Below are positions 56,213 through 64,000 of a stretch of DNA of 64,000 nt, in pieces. Within the stretch, counting starts at the first letter, position 1. Every line of letters starts with the position of its first letter. Both the position numbers and the translations under genes were made by a program. Source of the stretch: Erwinia pyri (GTDB lineage Bacteria; Pseudomonadota; Gammaproteobacteria; Enterobacterales; Enterobacteriaceae); contig NZ_CP132353.1 of the NCBI RefSeq assembly GCF_030758455.1, positions 2,232,001 through 2,296,000 on the forward strand, written 5' to 3'. The notes under the pieces were generated by a model. That model had not been told where the DNA came from. It ran no database searches and saw nothing but the letters and a program-made list of their open reading frames with translations.

Positions 56213-57088
56213 GTGACTGTAACCGCCCCCCTGCGCCTGGCGAAAGCCGACTATTTTCCGTCTGAACTGATGCCGGTAGCGGTGGCTGACCGCGCGCCGC
56301 AACTCTGTTTTCCTCCCCATGTTCATGAGTTCAGTGAGCTGGTGATTGTCTGGCGCGGTAACGGACTTCATGTGATGAATGATAAGCCCTGGCTGATTAC
56401 CTGTGGCGATCTCTTCTATCTGCGCCCCGATGATTGCCACAGCTTTGAATCGGTAAATGAGCTGATCCTGGATAACATCATTTTTTGCCCCGAGCGTTTC
56501 AGTCTGGGTCTGAACTGGAACCACTTTCTGCCTGGCAATCAGGGAACAAAATGGCGGCTTACCACCAGGGGGATGGCGCTGGCGCGAAGCGTGATCCAGC
56601 AGCTGAGGCTGGAGAGTCGTAAAAACGATCAGCTCTCTCGGCAGCTCACCGAAACGCTGTTTCTTCAGCTTGTATTGACGTTACAACGTCACCGATATTC
56701 ATCCGAAAGCGTGAACCAGCTTCCAGAGGGGGAGCAGCTGGATCTGTTGATGTCAGCTATTCAGGGGCAGATCGCCACGAGTTTTGATCTGACCGCATTT
56801 TGTCATCAGCACCGGCTCTCTGAGCGAGCGTTGAAGCAGCTTTTCAGACAGCAAACCGGCATGACGCCAGGCCATTACATCCGTCAGCTGCAATTGTGCC
56901 AGGCTAAATATTTGCTACGCAGCAGCCATCTTCTTATCAGTGAAGTTGCCGCCAGATGCGGCTTCGATGACAGTAACTATTTCTCGGTAGTGTTTACCCG
57001 GGACACGGGGCTGACACCCAGTGCTTTCCGGCTGCAGTTTGAACCGGCTAATCTACGCAGGCTGCAGGTTGTGCGCGACGGCGAGTAA
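56213..57088 (+). CDS. rhaR: AraC-family activator RhaR
   Basis: A 291-residue partner of RhaS that, with L-rhamnose, activates the rhaSR operon. The sensor domain has [19 protein letters not shown] and the AraC domain has [19 protein letters not shown] and [18 protein letters not shown]. Translation starts at a GTG with AGGTGAA upstream. RhaS and RhaR form a cascade: RhaR raises RhaS, and RhaS turns on the catabolic and transport genes. Confidence 0.92.
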   Translation: MTVTAPLRLAKADYFPSELMPVAVADRAPQLCFPPHVHEFSELVIVWRGNGLHVMNDKPWLITCGDLFYLRPDDCHSFESVNELILDNIIFCPERFSLGLNWNHFLPGNQGTKWRLTTRGMALARSVIQQLRLESRKNDQLSRQLTETLFLQLVLTLQRHRYSSESVNQLPEGEQLDLLMSAIQGQIATSFDLTAFCHQHRLSERALKQLFRQQTGMTPGHYIRQLQLCQAKYLLRSSHLLISEVAARCGFDDSNYFSVVFTRDTGLTPSAFRLQFEPANLRRLQVVRDGE

Positions 57089-57177
57089 TACTTCAGCTGC
57101 AATCCCTACTCTACTTAAACCACTCCGGTCCCGACCCCGCAGGCATGCTCTCAGCCAGAAGAAACGGGTAACGAAAA

Positions 57178-57200
57178 AAGCACCACGTAGTGTGGTGCTT
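57178..57200 (-). terminator. Terminator between rhaR and rhaT
   Basis: AAGCACCAC/GTGGTGCTT is a perfect 9-bp stem with a 5-base loop, followed on the minus strand by six T residues. It ends rhaT and may also slow read-through from rhaR. Confidence 0.88.
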
Positions 57201-57236
57201 CTCTTCAGAGCGTTTTCAGCCTGACGGAAATTCTTG

Positions 57237-58271
57237 TCAGGACATCATGCCCATGCCAACGATATTCGCCGCAATGATAATCACAAAGCAGCCGCCACAG
57301 AGCACGCTGACCGGTCGCCGACCTACGTTTTTCCACTCTTTTAATACCAGACCGACCAGCCCGCCACACAGCACATAGAAGCTCATATGCAGCATCCAGC
57401 TGATGAAGTCATACTGTGCCGGAATGCGCGCGTGCCCCCATGCGTAGAAGAAAAACTGCAGATACCACATCGTGCCTCCAAGCACAGAGAGCAACACGTT
57501 ACTGATCAGCAGCGACTTCGCAACGGAGAAGTCGGTTTTAACCGAGAGGGTGGATTTGGTCGCCAGGCGGATAAAGCAGAAGCCCAGGTTGATTACCGCT
57601 CCTCCGCCCATGATCACCACATAGCTGGGTAATGCCGTGTAGAGCGGATCAATACCCAGCGCGGCAGCTGCCTCATGCATTGGCTTCGCCGCATTCATCG
57701 CAAACGACATTCCGGCAGAGAAGATGCCGCACATCACCGCCAGTATTAATCCCTTTTTCAGATTGAACTCTTCTGCGGTAATGCCCATGGCGCGCTCTTT
57801 GAGCAAGCCTGCACGGGAAACAATGGCTACCCCTGCCAGCGCAACCAGGACGCCGAGAAGCGTTAACCTGCCACCTGTAGAGCTGAACAGTTCAACAAAT
57901 CGTCCCTGCAGCAGAGGGGTCATTAACGTTCCCACAACCAGGGTGATGCCGATAGCGATACCAATCCCCATCGACATGCCCAGATAGCGCATAGTCAGTC
58001 CGTAGTTGATGTTCCCTACGCCCCACATGGCGCCAAAGAGAAACACGGGCAACAGCTGAGAAAGCGTAAAGCTACTGTAATACCCCCAGAAGTTTGGCAG
58101 CAATACTGCACTGACCGCCCAGGGGAGGATGATCCACGATGCGATACCGCCCACCGACCACATAGTTTCCCATGACCAGTTTCGCACTTTTTTAAACGGA
58201 GCATAGAAGCAGGCGGCGCTTGCCGCGCCCACCAGATGCCACAGGATGCCTGAAAGGATTGCCTGACTCAT
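57237..58271 (-). CDS. rhaT: L-rhamnose:proton symporter RhaT
   Basis: A 344-residue inner-membrane importer of the drug/metabolite transporter superfamily with ten helices. Recognisable stretches are [42 protein letters not shown] and the C-terminal [23 protein letters not shown]. It brings L-rhamnose in with a proton. Its ribosome binding site (AAGGAA) lies in the right arm of a perfect 12-bp inverted repeat in the leader, an unusual feature that may limit translation. RhaS is the expected activator. Confidence 0.93.
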   Translation of the reverse strand: MSQAILSGILWHLVGAASAACFYAPFKKVRNWSWETMWSVGGIASWIILPWAVSAVLLPNFWGYYSSFTLSQLLPVFLFGAMWGVGNINYGLTMRYLGMSMGIGIAIGITLVVGTLMTPLLQGRFVELFSSTGGRLTLLGVLVALAGVAIVSRAGLLKERAMGITAEEFNLKKGLILAVMCGIFSAGMSFAMNAAKPMHEAAAALGIDPLYTALPSYVVIMGGGAVINLGFCFIRLATKSTLSVKTDFSVAKSLLISNVLLSVLGGTMWYLQFFFYAWGHARIPAQYDFISWMLHMSFYVLCGGLVGLVLKEWKNVGRRPVSVLCGGCFVIIIAANIVGMGMMS

Positions 58272-58622
58272 TCTTATATTCCTTCGTAGGAGGGTGAGGT
58301 TCCCGGTAGAGGCAGTCTACGAAGGAATGAACCGGCGCCACCTTAGGCTGGCTGCCCCGGCAGCGGCAAATCTGGCAAAATAATGCACCTCACACCCTTC
58401 GCGATCACAATTTCCGCTTGTGATAAAAGTGAGCTTTGCGCTCTCTCTCATGCTTCCCTTCCCTCATTTCAGACCCGGATCCCTGCGTTCTTCTCATTTC
58501 TGCCATCTCCCCCCACTGCGTTGGCAGTCACAGAAAGGACATTCTGCCACGGCTGCGGCACTCTTTTATAGTGCAACATTTCATTAACCTAACCATAAAA
58601 AAGTGTTTACGGAGAAGCTACT
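58272..58622. other. rhaT-aldA divergent promoter region
   Basis: This 351-base gap holds the rhaT leader hairpin (58278-58328), a small palindrome GCTGCC-CC-GGCAGC (58351-58364), and a tandem pair of GGCAAA motifs nine bases apart (58365-58379). Several TCACA/TGTGA half-sites lie at 58389-58432 without forming a good CRP site. No gene is seen. Confidence 0.65.
58278..58328 (-). promoter_or_regulatory. rhaT leader hairpin covering the ribosome binding site
   Basis: ATTCCTTCGTAG (58278-58289) and CTACGAAGGAAT (58317-58328) are perfect 12-bp inverted repeats 27 bases apart. In the rhaT mRNA the 3' arm contains the Shine-Dalgarno sequence AAGGAA and ends six bases before the ATG. If transcribed, the stem would mask the ribosome site. 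It might alternatively act as a DNA operator. Confidence 0.65.
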
Positions 58623-60062
58623 ATGACGCCACGCCAACATCGTTTTTATATCAATGGTCAGTTTGTTGAAAACCGCAGCGGCCGCTGGATTGAGGTGATC
58701 AACCCCGCCACAGAGCAGACGCTTTCTCAGATCCCGGAAGGCAGCTGTGAAGATGCCGACCGGGCTGTGGAGGCGGCACAAGCGGCGCAACCCGCATGGG
58801 AAGCGCTACCGGCCGCAGAGCGTGGTGCATGGTTGCGCAGAATCTCGGCGGGCATTCGCCAGCGAGAAGCGGAAATCACCGCCACAATCGTTGCTGAAGG
58901 AGGAAAGACCCAACAGCTGGCAAAAACGGAAGTTCTGTTTACTGCGGATTATCTTGATTACATGGCGGAATGGGCGCGGCGTTACGAGGGGGAAATCCTG
59001 CAGAGCGACCGCGTTAACGAAACCATCATGGTGTTTAAAAAAGCGATCGGTGTCACCGTCGGTATTCTCCCGTGGAATTTCCCCTTTTTCCTGATTGCAC
59101 GCAAAGCGGCGCCAGCATTAATTACTGGCAACACTATTGTGATCAAACCCAGTGAATTAACGCCGAATAATGCGATCCTTTTCGCAGAAATTGTTGATGA
59201 AATCGGTTTACCGCCAGGCGTTTTTAACCTGGTAACGGGTTACGGCCCTGAAGTGGGACAGGCGCTGACAGCTAATCCTGGAGTCGGTCTGGTCAGTCTT
59301 ACAGGAAGCGTAAATGCTGGTATTGCCACCCTTAAGGCTGCGGCGCCTAATATCACTAAAGTTTCTCTGGAGTTGGGCGGCAAAGCGCCTGCCATAGTAA
59401 TGAATGACGCGGATTTAGATCTGGCGGTAAAAGCTATTGTAAGTTCGCGAATGATTAATACCGGGCAGGTCTGTAACTGTGCAGAGCGGCTCTATGTTCA
59501 GCGGGAGGTCTGTGATGAAGTGGTCGCCCGGCTGATAACCGCATTTGAGCAGGTAACCAGTGGCGATCCGGCGCTGAAAACGGATATTGATATGGGGCCG
59601 CTGATCTCCGCCGATGCCCTGGCTCGCCTCGAACAGAAGGTTGCGCTGGCGGTTAAACAGGGAGCCAGCATCGAGACTGGCGGTAAGCGTCTGGGCGATC
59701 GCGGATTCTTTTTTGCCCCAACGCTGCTGACCAACGTAAATCAGGATATGGCTATTGTGCAGGAGGAAACCTTTGGCCCTGTGCTGCCGGTGATCCCCTT
59801 TGCCACGCTTGATGAAGCGATCGCGCTGGCGAATGACAGTGAATATGGCCTCACTTCATCGCTGTTCACTCGCGATCTGAACACCACGATGAAAGCGCTG
59901 AGAGAGCTTAAGTTTGGTGAAACCTATGTTAACCGGGAGAATTTTGAAGCGATGCAAGGTTTCCATGCTGGCTGGCGCAAGTCGGGAATTGGCGGGGCTG
60001 ACGGGCGCCACGGGCTGGAAGAGTATTTGCAAACCCACGTTGCTTATTTGCAATCTCATTAA
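58623..60062 (+). CDS. aldA: Lactaldehyde/aldehyde dehydrogenase AldA
   Basis: A 479-residue NAD-dependent dehydrogenase oxidising L-lactaldehyde to L-lactate, also active on glycolaldehyde in E. coli. The match to E. coli AldA is close: GILPWNFPFFLIARK, LELGGKAPAIVMNDADLDLA with the general-base Glu, and NTGQVCNCAER with the catalytic Cys. Downstream, NRENFEAMQGFHAGWRKSGIG is typical. The divergent position next to rhaT links it to rhamnose breakdown, where it consumes the aldolase product. GGAGAAGC precedes the ATG. Confidence 0.92.
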   Translation: MTPRQHRFYINGQFVENRSGRWIEVINPATEQTLSQIPEGSCEDADRAVEAAQAAQPAWEALPAAERGAWLRRISAGIRQREAEITATIVAEGGKTQQLAKTEVLFTADYLDYMAEWARRYEGEILQSDRVNETIMVFKKAIGVTVGILPWNFPFFLIARKAAPALITGNTIVIKPSELTPNNAILFAEIVDEIGLPPGVFNLVTGYGPEVGQALTANPGVGLVSLTGSVNAGIATLKAAAPNITKVSLELGGKAPAIVMNDADLDLAVKAIVSSRMINTGQVCNCAERLYVQREVCDEVVARLITAFEQVTSGDPALKTDIDMGPLISADALARLEQKVALAVKQGASIETGGKRLGDRGFFFAPTLLTNVNQDMAIVQEETFGPVLPVIPFATLDEAIALANDSEYGLTSSLFTRDLNTTMKALRELKFGETYVNRENFEAMQGFHAGWRKSGIGGADGRHGLEEYLQTHVAYLQSH

Positions 60063-60642
60063 TTCTGATTCTCTTTCCAGTAATAATGCAGCCGGCCTTT
60101 TTTTGCCGGCTGAAACCGGCTATAACCGCCATGCCGCGGACATTCAGCCCTCTAATGCCGCTCTCCAGGAATAAGTCGATAGTTTATTATTGCTTATCAA
60201 TATTGATTTACGGTTGTGAAAGCTTTCTGCTTTGCACGCCTGACTAATCATTCTCCCGGGTAAAAAAACCAGTTCTGAGGCTAACTTGCGAATAATAATG
60301 GGGTTAAGACGTAATGCACAGAAATGACTTATTAGCGCCATTAAATACTTTGTTCTCTTAACCAAAATTAATTAAAGCAACAGGTACAGGAAATTCTGAA
60401 ACTTTGTAATGTTGCATTTTACATATGGTAATAAATGAATCACCCGGGTTAATGTATTACCTCACACAGAGCACGATTGTGCTAATGTGTCGAAAGAAAG
60501 ACGCACACAGCAACCTTATTACAAAGAGGCCTTAAACAGGCCCAATAATTAAATTCTTATAAAAACATTATCAGATGGATATGCTCCCTCCCCCTCACCG
60601 CCTGCGGTGAGGGGTTTACTACACAGCACCGGGGTCATTTAC
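60063..60642. other. Intergenic region with two hairpins
   Basis: This long gap carries no gene I can support. CAGCCGGC/GCCGGCTG with a T-rich loop lies at 60089-60112, shortly after aldA. CCCCTCACCG/CGGTGAGGGG, a perfect 10-bp stem with a 4-base loop, lies at 60591-60614, 28 bases before the next start. The part between is AT-rich and unstructured to the eye. Confidence 0.55.
60591..60614 (+). terminator. Strong hairpin in the acyltransferase-like leader
   Basis: A perfect 10-bp GC-rich stem with loop CCTG is followed by TTTACT. It sits between any upstream promoter and the start at 60643, so it would act as an attenuator or as an upstream transcription barrier. Confidence 0.45.
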
Positions 60643-61686
60643 ATGAAAAATAATTTACTCGCCTCTACATGGCTGCAGGCTGTCGCCTGTCTGCTGATTG
60701 TTATCAGTAATGCCGAAAGCTTTGTTACTCAATTAAATCCGGTCAGAATTTCAGTATTGGGCGGCTACGGATCTTCACTGGGCCAGCTCGGCGTTTTTCT
60801 TTTTTTTATGACCAGCGGCTATCTGGCGGCCAGCCTTCACTGGAATGACTTTGGTGAAGGGAAAGTCATGGCATTTATTAAAGGCAGGCTGGTGAAAATA
60901 GTACCCGTCTATTATTTATTTACTTTGATAACGATCGTGTTTTGGGTTATTCATCCAGCCTGGTTTCCTTCAACGAAAGTGGAGCCTTCAGATAATCTGC
61001 TCTCCCTGATTTTCATTCCTTCGGTCTATATCAAAGAGCTGGATGCGTTAACGCCAGTGATCTCCGCAGGCTGGATATTCTGCTATCAGATGTTGTTTTA
61101 TATGATTTTCTCCGCAGGCTTACTCCTTACGCGCCGTTCGGGCCTGACATTTATTTTCCTCAGCATCATTGTGCTGGCTGCTGCCAGTATCACGCTGCAG
61201 AGTGAAAATTTATGGGTTCAGTTTTATACCAATCCCGTTATGCTCTACTTTCTCAGCGGCGTTCTCTGCTTTGCGCTGCAGCCACGGCTTTCCACCCCCT
61301 GGTACCACACCGGCTATTCTTTACTGGTGGTAAGTTTTCTGGCGATCGTATCCATACTCTTTATGCACGGAATTGCGCAACTGAGCGTTCTGACCTTCAG
61401 CTTCTTTATTCTGACCTTCTTTAGCTTCCGTTTTGTCAGCGACTCTCCCGCCAGCAGAGTATTAACCGCAGTGGGATTAGCTTCTTATTCAATCTTTGTC
61501 AGTCATCGCCTGTTAATGGGGGCGCTGGAAAAAATAGTGCATGCCCTGCTTCCTGCTGAAAATGGTCAGGTAACGCTCTCTCTGGCGCTGCTGCTGTTGG
61601 TTATCACCTCTCTCACTCTGGGATACCTGATCTACTGGCTGATTGAACGGCGCGCTTCAATGATCCTTCGGGTTAAAGCTGGTTAG
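60643..61686 (+). CDS. Acyltransferase_3-like membrane protein
   Basis: A 347-residue inner-membrane protein with about ten helices, similar in plan to the Acyltransferase_3 (ExoZ/OafA) family that O-acetylates surface sugars. The N-terminus, where active members keep an Arg and a His (for example LRG...FH), reads LQAVACLLIVISNAESF, so both residues appear replaced. FFMTSGYLAA corresponds to the usual FFxxSGFL motif. A GTG at 60607 in the same frame lies inside a stem-loop, so I place the start at the ATG at 60643. Enzymatic activity is doubtful, though a changed function is possible. Confidence 0.68.
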   Translation: MKNNLLASTWLQAVACLLIVISNAESFVTQLNPVRISVLGGYGSSLGQLGVFLFFMTSGYLAASLHWNDFGEGKVMAFIKGRLVKIVPVYYLFTLITIVFWVIHPAWFPSTKVEPSDNLLSLIFIPSVYIKELDALTPVISAGWIFCYQMLFYMIFSAGLLLTRRSGLTFIFLSIIVLAAASITLQSENLWVQFYTNPVMLYFLSGVLCFALQPRLSTPWYHTGYSLLVVSFLAIVSILFMHGIAQLSVLTFSFFILTFFSFRFVSDSPASRVLTAVGLASYSIFVSHRLLMGALEKIVHALLPAENGQVTLSLALLLLVITSLTLGYLIYWLIERRASMILRVKAG

Positions 61687-61701
61687 AACAATCAACAAAA
61701 A

Positions 61702-61729
61702 AAGCCCCTTTGCTCGCGCTAAGGGGCTT
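61702..61729 (-). terminator. Terminator of the M20-MHS operon
   Basis: AAGCCCCTT/AAGGGGCTT, a 9-bp stem with a 10-base loop, is followed on the minus strand by seven T residues. It lies about 70 bases after the transporter stop and may also serve the plus-strand acyltransferase-like gene. Confidence 0.82.
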
Positions 61730-61799
61730 AATGGATTGATGATGCTTCACTGAATGAAGCCGTCGCATTAAAACATCGTGACATTCACCCTGCAGTAAA

Positions 61800-63077
61800 T
61801 CAGTTTTGCAATCTGAACTGGCTTTTGAATAGTGCCCAGCCGCTGACCAGAGCTAACGCCATCAGGTAGTAGCTCGGTGCCAGACTGCTACCGGTGAAAG
61901 CGATCAACAGAGTACAGATTAACGGAGCGAACCCGCCAAATACGGTCACGGCTACGTTGTAACTGATAGCCATTCCGCTGGCGCGGGTGCTCACCGGAAA
62001 GAGATCGGCCATCATGGAAGGCACGGTAGAAAAATAGACCGATTTAAGCAGTGCCATCCACCCTACCAGCAGCAGCAGCATCCCGGACGTCGGGTGGTTC
62101 ACCACCAGCAGGAATGCCGGATAGATAGTCAGGATCAGTAATCCCAGCGATGTCCACATTAGCGGCCTGCGGCCTATTTTCTCCGCCCATAATCCCATCA
62201 CTGGCGTCACCACTGTCAGAATGACGCCCGCCAGTAATGTCGCACTGAAAGCTGCCGTTCCCGAAAGATGGAGGTTTTTTGTCGCATAGGTAGGGACATA
62301 GTTCAGCATATAGTTGATGCCGGTGGAGATCACCATCAGACCAATCGCCAGCAGCATCAGGCTTTTTTGCTGGCCCGCCAGCAGCCTGAGCGGTGAATGG
62401 GATTTTTCCTGTGCGATGAAGCTGGCTGGCTCGTGCACATGGCGACGGATATAGAGGCCAACCGGGCCGATCAGCAGGCCAAATGCAAACGGAATGCGCC
62501 AGCCCCACTCCTGAATTTGCGTCTCACTGAGCCAGTGCGTCAGCCCCAGCCCGAAAGCAGACGCCAGCAGCGTGCTTGCCCCCTGCGTCGCAAATTGCCA
62601 GCTGGCAATAAAGGCGCGACGATGAGGGAAATGCTCAACCAAAAAAGCAGTAGAGCTGCCAAACTCACCGCCCGCAGAGAACCCCTGGATCAGACGAGCC
62701 AGCAGGATCAAGATGGGAGCAACCAGTCCGATGGTGCCATAGGAAGGCATCACCACGATAATAAAGCCGCCGATCATCATCAGCGTGATCGAGAGCATCA
62801 GCGCCTTTTTCCGCCCCACGCGGTCAGCATAGGCACCCAGTACGATGGCGCCTAACGGTCTGATTAAAAATGAGACGCCAAAGCTGCCGAAGGTCAGCAA
62901 CATGGAGACAGCAGGATCCTGGGTAGGGAAAAAAGCGTGCGCAATATAGGTGGCAAAAAAGCCGTAAACGGCAATATCGAACCACTCCAGCGCATTGCCC
63001 ACGCAGGTAGCAAACAGCGTTTTATAAAGATTTGGCGCAGCTGTCGCCTGTGTCTGTGCAGAAGTTAACGTGCTCAT
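61800..63077 (-). CDS. MHS-family MFS transporter (metabolite:proton symporter)
   Basis: A 425-residue inner-membrane symporter with 12 helices. Family marks are NALEWFDIAVYGFFATYIA in helix 1, GAYADRVGRKKAL in the first loop and the RLIQGFSAGGEFGSS segment in helix 4. MHS members import citrate, proline/betaine, shikimate or dicarboxylates. The start codon overlaps the stop of the M20 peptidase gene by ATGA, so the two are made together, suggesting that the transporter handles the peptidase's substrate or product. No specific solute can be named. Confidence 0.88.
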   Translation of the reverse strand: MSTLTSAQTQATAAPNLYKTLFATCVGNALEWFDIAVYGFFATYIAHAFFPTQDPAVSMLLTFGSFGVSFLIRPLGAIVLGAYADRVGRKKALMLSITLMMIGGFIIVVMPSYGTIGLVAPILILLARLIQGFSAGGEFGSSTAFLVEHFPHRRAFIASWQFATQGASTLLASAFGLGLTHWLSETQIQEWGWRIPFAFGLLIGPVGLYIRRHVHEPASFIAQEKSHSPLRLLAGQQKSLMLLAIGLMVISTGINYMLNYVPTYATKNLHLSGTAAFSATLLAGVILTVVTPVMGLWAEKIGRRPLMWTSLGLLILTIYPAFLLVVNHPTSGMLLLLVGWMALLKSVYFSTVPSMMADLFPVSTRASGMAISYNVAVTVFGGFAPLICTLLIAFTGSSLAPSYYLMALALVSGWALFKSQFRLQN

Positions 63078-64000
63078 TGCTGCTCCTTCTGCTGCTGGTA
63101 AAGCTGATGGCTGGCTATGAGCCGCCCGCCCTTTTCACCCAGTTCCCAGAACAGCTGGGTCATCATCTGTAGCCCTTCACGAGCGACAGATTTAAGCATG
63201 TGCTCATCAACCGCATGCTGACCACAGGCTGGATAGGAGTGCGGCACCCATAGAGTGGGCAGCCCGAGAGTATGCGCAAAGACATCATTGGGCAGCGAGC
63301 CGCCCAGATTGGGCAGCAGCGCCGGTTTTTTACCGCTGGTGGCCGCCATCGCTGTAAGAGCCCACTCTACCAGGGGATCGCAGGGATCGAGCCGTGTAGC
63401 AGGCGAGCCGCGCAGAACCTCAATTTCAACCTGCTGAAATCCGTGGCTGTCGAGATGCTGCCGCAGATGCTGCGCGATGTTTTCCCAGTCTGTCTCCACC
63501 ACAAAGCGCAGTTGGCAGACAGCCGTGGCTTTGCCTGGGATAGCGTTCATCGGGCGGGCAGGATTCCCGGTTAAAAACGACAGCACTTCCAGCGTGTTCC
63601 AGCCATATAAACGTTCCGTCGGCGTTAAGCCAGCCTCGCCCCACTCTGTATCAATTTGCGGGCCGTCGCTGCTCTCCTCAACGGTAATGTCGCTGAGGAT
63701 CTGACGAACCTGGTCAGAGATAGCTGGCGGCTTCAGGGCTGCCACCTGTAGCTGACCATGCTGATTAACCAGGCAGGCGACCGCACTGGCGAGCTGCGTG
63801 CCGGGATTACTCAGTAATCCTCCCCAGTTTCCGGAATGGTAATCGCGATCGCGGGCATGGATGCTCAGCCTGACGTTAACGGCACCGCGCGAGCCTAAAA
63901 ACAGGGTGGGACGTTCAGCATTAAGACGCGGGCCATCAGAAGCGATAAAAATATCGGCGCTGAGCAGGGCCTGGTTCTCTTCACAGATTTGTGCCAGCCC
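63074..64000 (-). CDS. M20-family metallopeptidase (dipeptidase type), 5' end outside the window
   Basis: At least 308 codons are open from the right edge to the stop at 63074; the start is outside. Visible parts are FIASDGPRL and RDRDYHSGNWGGLLSNPGTQLASA, typical of the lid-domain region of M20 dipeptidases, and near the C-terminus LGGSLPNDVFAHTLGLPTLWVPHSYPACGQHAVDEHM, whose last His is a zinc ligand in the family. The missing N-terminal part should contain the first zinc motifs. It is translationally coupled to the MHS transporter gene. The GTG at 63745 is an internal codon, not the start. Confidence 0.86.
   Translation of the reverse strand, partial: GLAQICEENQALLSADIFIASDGPRLNAERPTLFLGSRGAVNVRLSIHARDRDYHSGNWGGLLSNPGTQLASAVACLVNQHGQLQVAALKPPAISDQVRQILSDITVEESSDGPQIDTEWGEAGLTPTERLYGWNTLEVLSFLTGNPARPMNAIPGKATAVCQLRFVVETDWENIAQHLRQHLDSHGFQQVEIEVLRGSPATRLDPCDPLVEWALTAMAATSGKKPALLPNLGGSLPNDVFAHTLGLPTLWVPHSYPACGQHAVDEHMLKSVAREGLQMMTQLFWELGEKGGRLIASHQLYQQQKEQQ

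Noticed and set aside
58389..58432. CRP sites between rhaT and aldA
   Set aside because: Several TCACA/TGTGA half-sites occur, but none pairs with a second half at the required 6-base spacing.

Overview
The window is a chromosomal segment of a gamma-proteobacterium of the order Enterobacterales. Rhamnose, FhuE, YdeP, Ahr, SotB and AldA proteins are all recognisably close to their enteric counterparts. The combination of srfABC, an intrinsic rarA-oqxAB-oqxR locus and a barnase/barstar pair, without coliform-specific islands, makes me lean to an Erwiniaceae-like genus (Pantoea/Erwinia side). That placement is inference. I see no rRNA, tRNA, insertion sequence, prophage or CRISPR array; apart from one decayed peptidase gene the genes look intact and densely packed.

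Layout. 1-5 kb: a TIM-barrel sugar-phosphate isomerase-like gene, a UV damage endonuclease, an NlpC-type lipoprotein and a DHA2 efflux pump. 5.1-12.4 kb: a minus-strand run of amidase, DeoR regulator, M20 amidohydrolase, two APH/choline-kinase-like kinases, a small membrane protein and a sodium:solute symporter. Five of these genes are coupled by overlaps, and the substrate is unknown. 12.4-24.6 kb: a YqjI-like PadR regulator with clear palindromes, a deleted M24 peptidase, a LysR/short-chain dehydrogenase pair, fhuE, ydeP, ahr and a PAS chemoreceptor with a sigma-28-like promoter. 24.7-33.7 kb: an ABC-F ATPase behind a candidate leader peptide, then srfABC. 33.7-39.4 kb: barstar/barnase, an orphan sugar-binding protein, an AEC carrier, a second chemoreceptor and an AI-2E-type permease.

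39.5-45.3 kb holds a complete rarA-oqxAB-oqxR multidrug efflux locus. Its divergent promoter region carries three inverted repeats with the same GCAA-N9-TTGC core, which I propose as the local repressor operator. 45.4-51.1 kb has a GST/dehydrogenase pair, an XRE-MmyB regulator facing a DHA2 transporter, and sotB. 51.2-60.1 kb is a full L-rhamnose pathway: RhaT uptake, RhaM, RhaA, RhaB, RhaD, the RhaS/RhaR activators, and AldA to oxidise the lactaldehyde product. The rhaT ribosome binding site lies inside a perfect 12-bp inverted repeat. 60.6-64 kb has an Acyltransferase_3-like membrane protein and a minus-strand M20 peptidase/MHS transporter pair that runs off the right edge.

The strongest leads for something undescribed are the coupled kinase-amidohydrolase-symporter operon, the oqx inverted-repeat set, the rhaT leader hairpin, the ABC-F leader and the SrfABC nucleotide-binding system. 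All functional readings rest on reading the sequence and on remembered family features; no database search was run.
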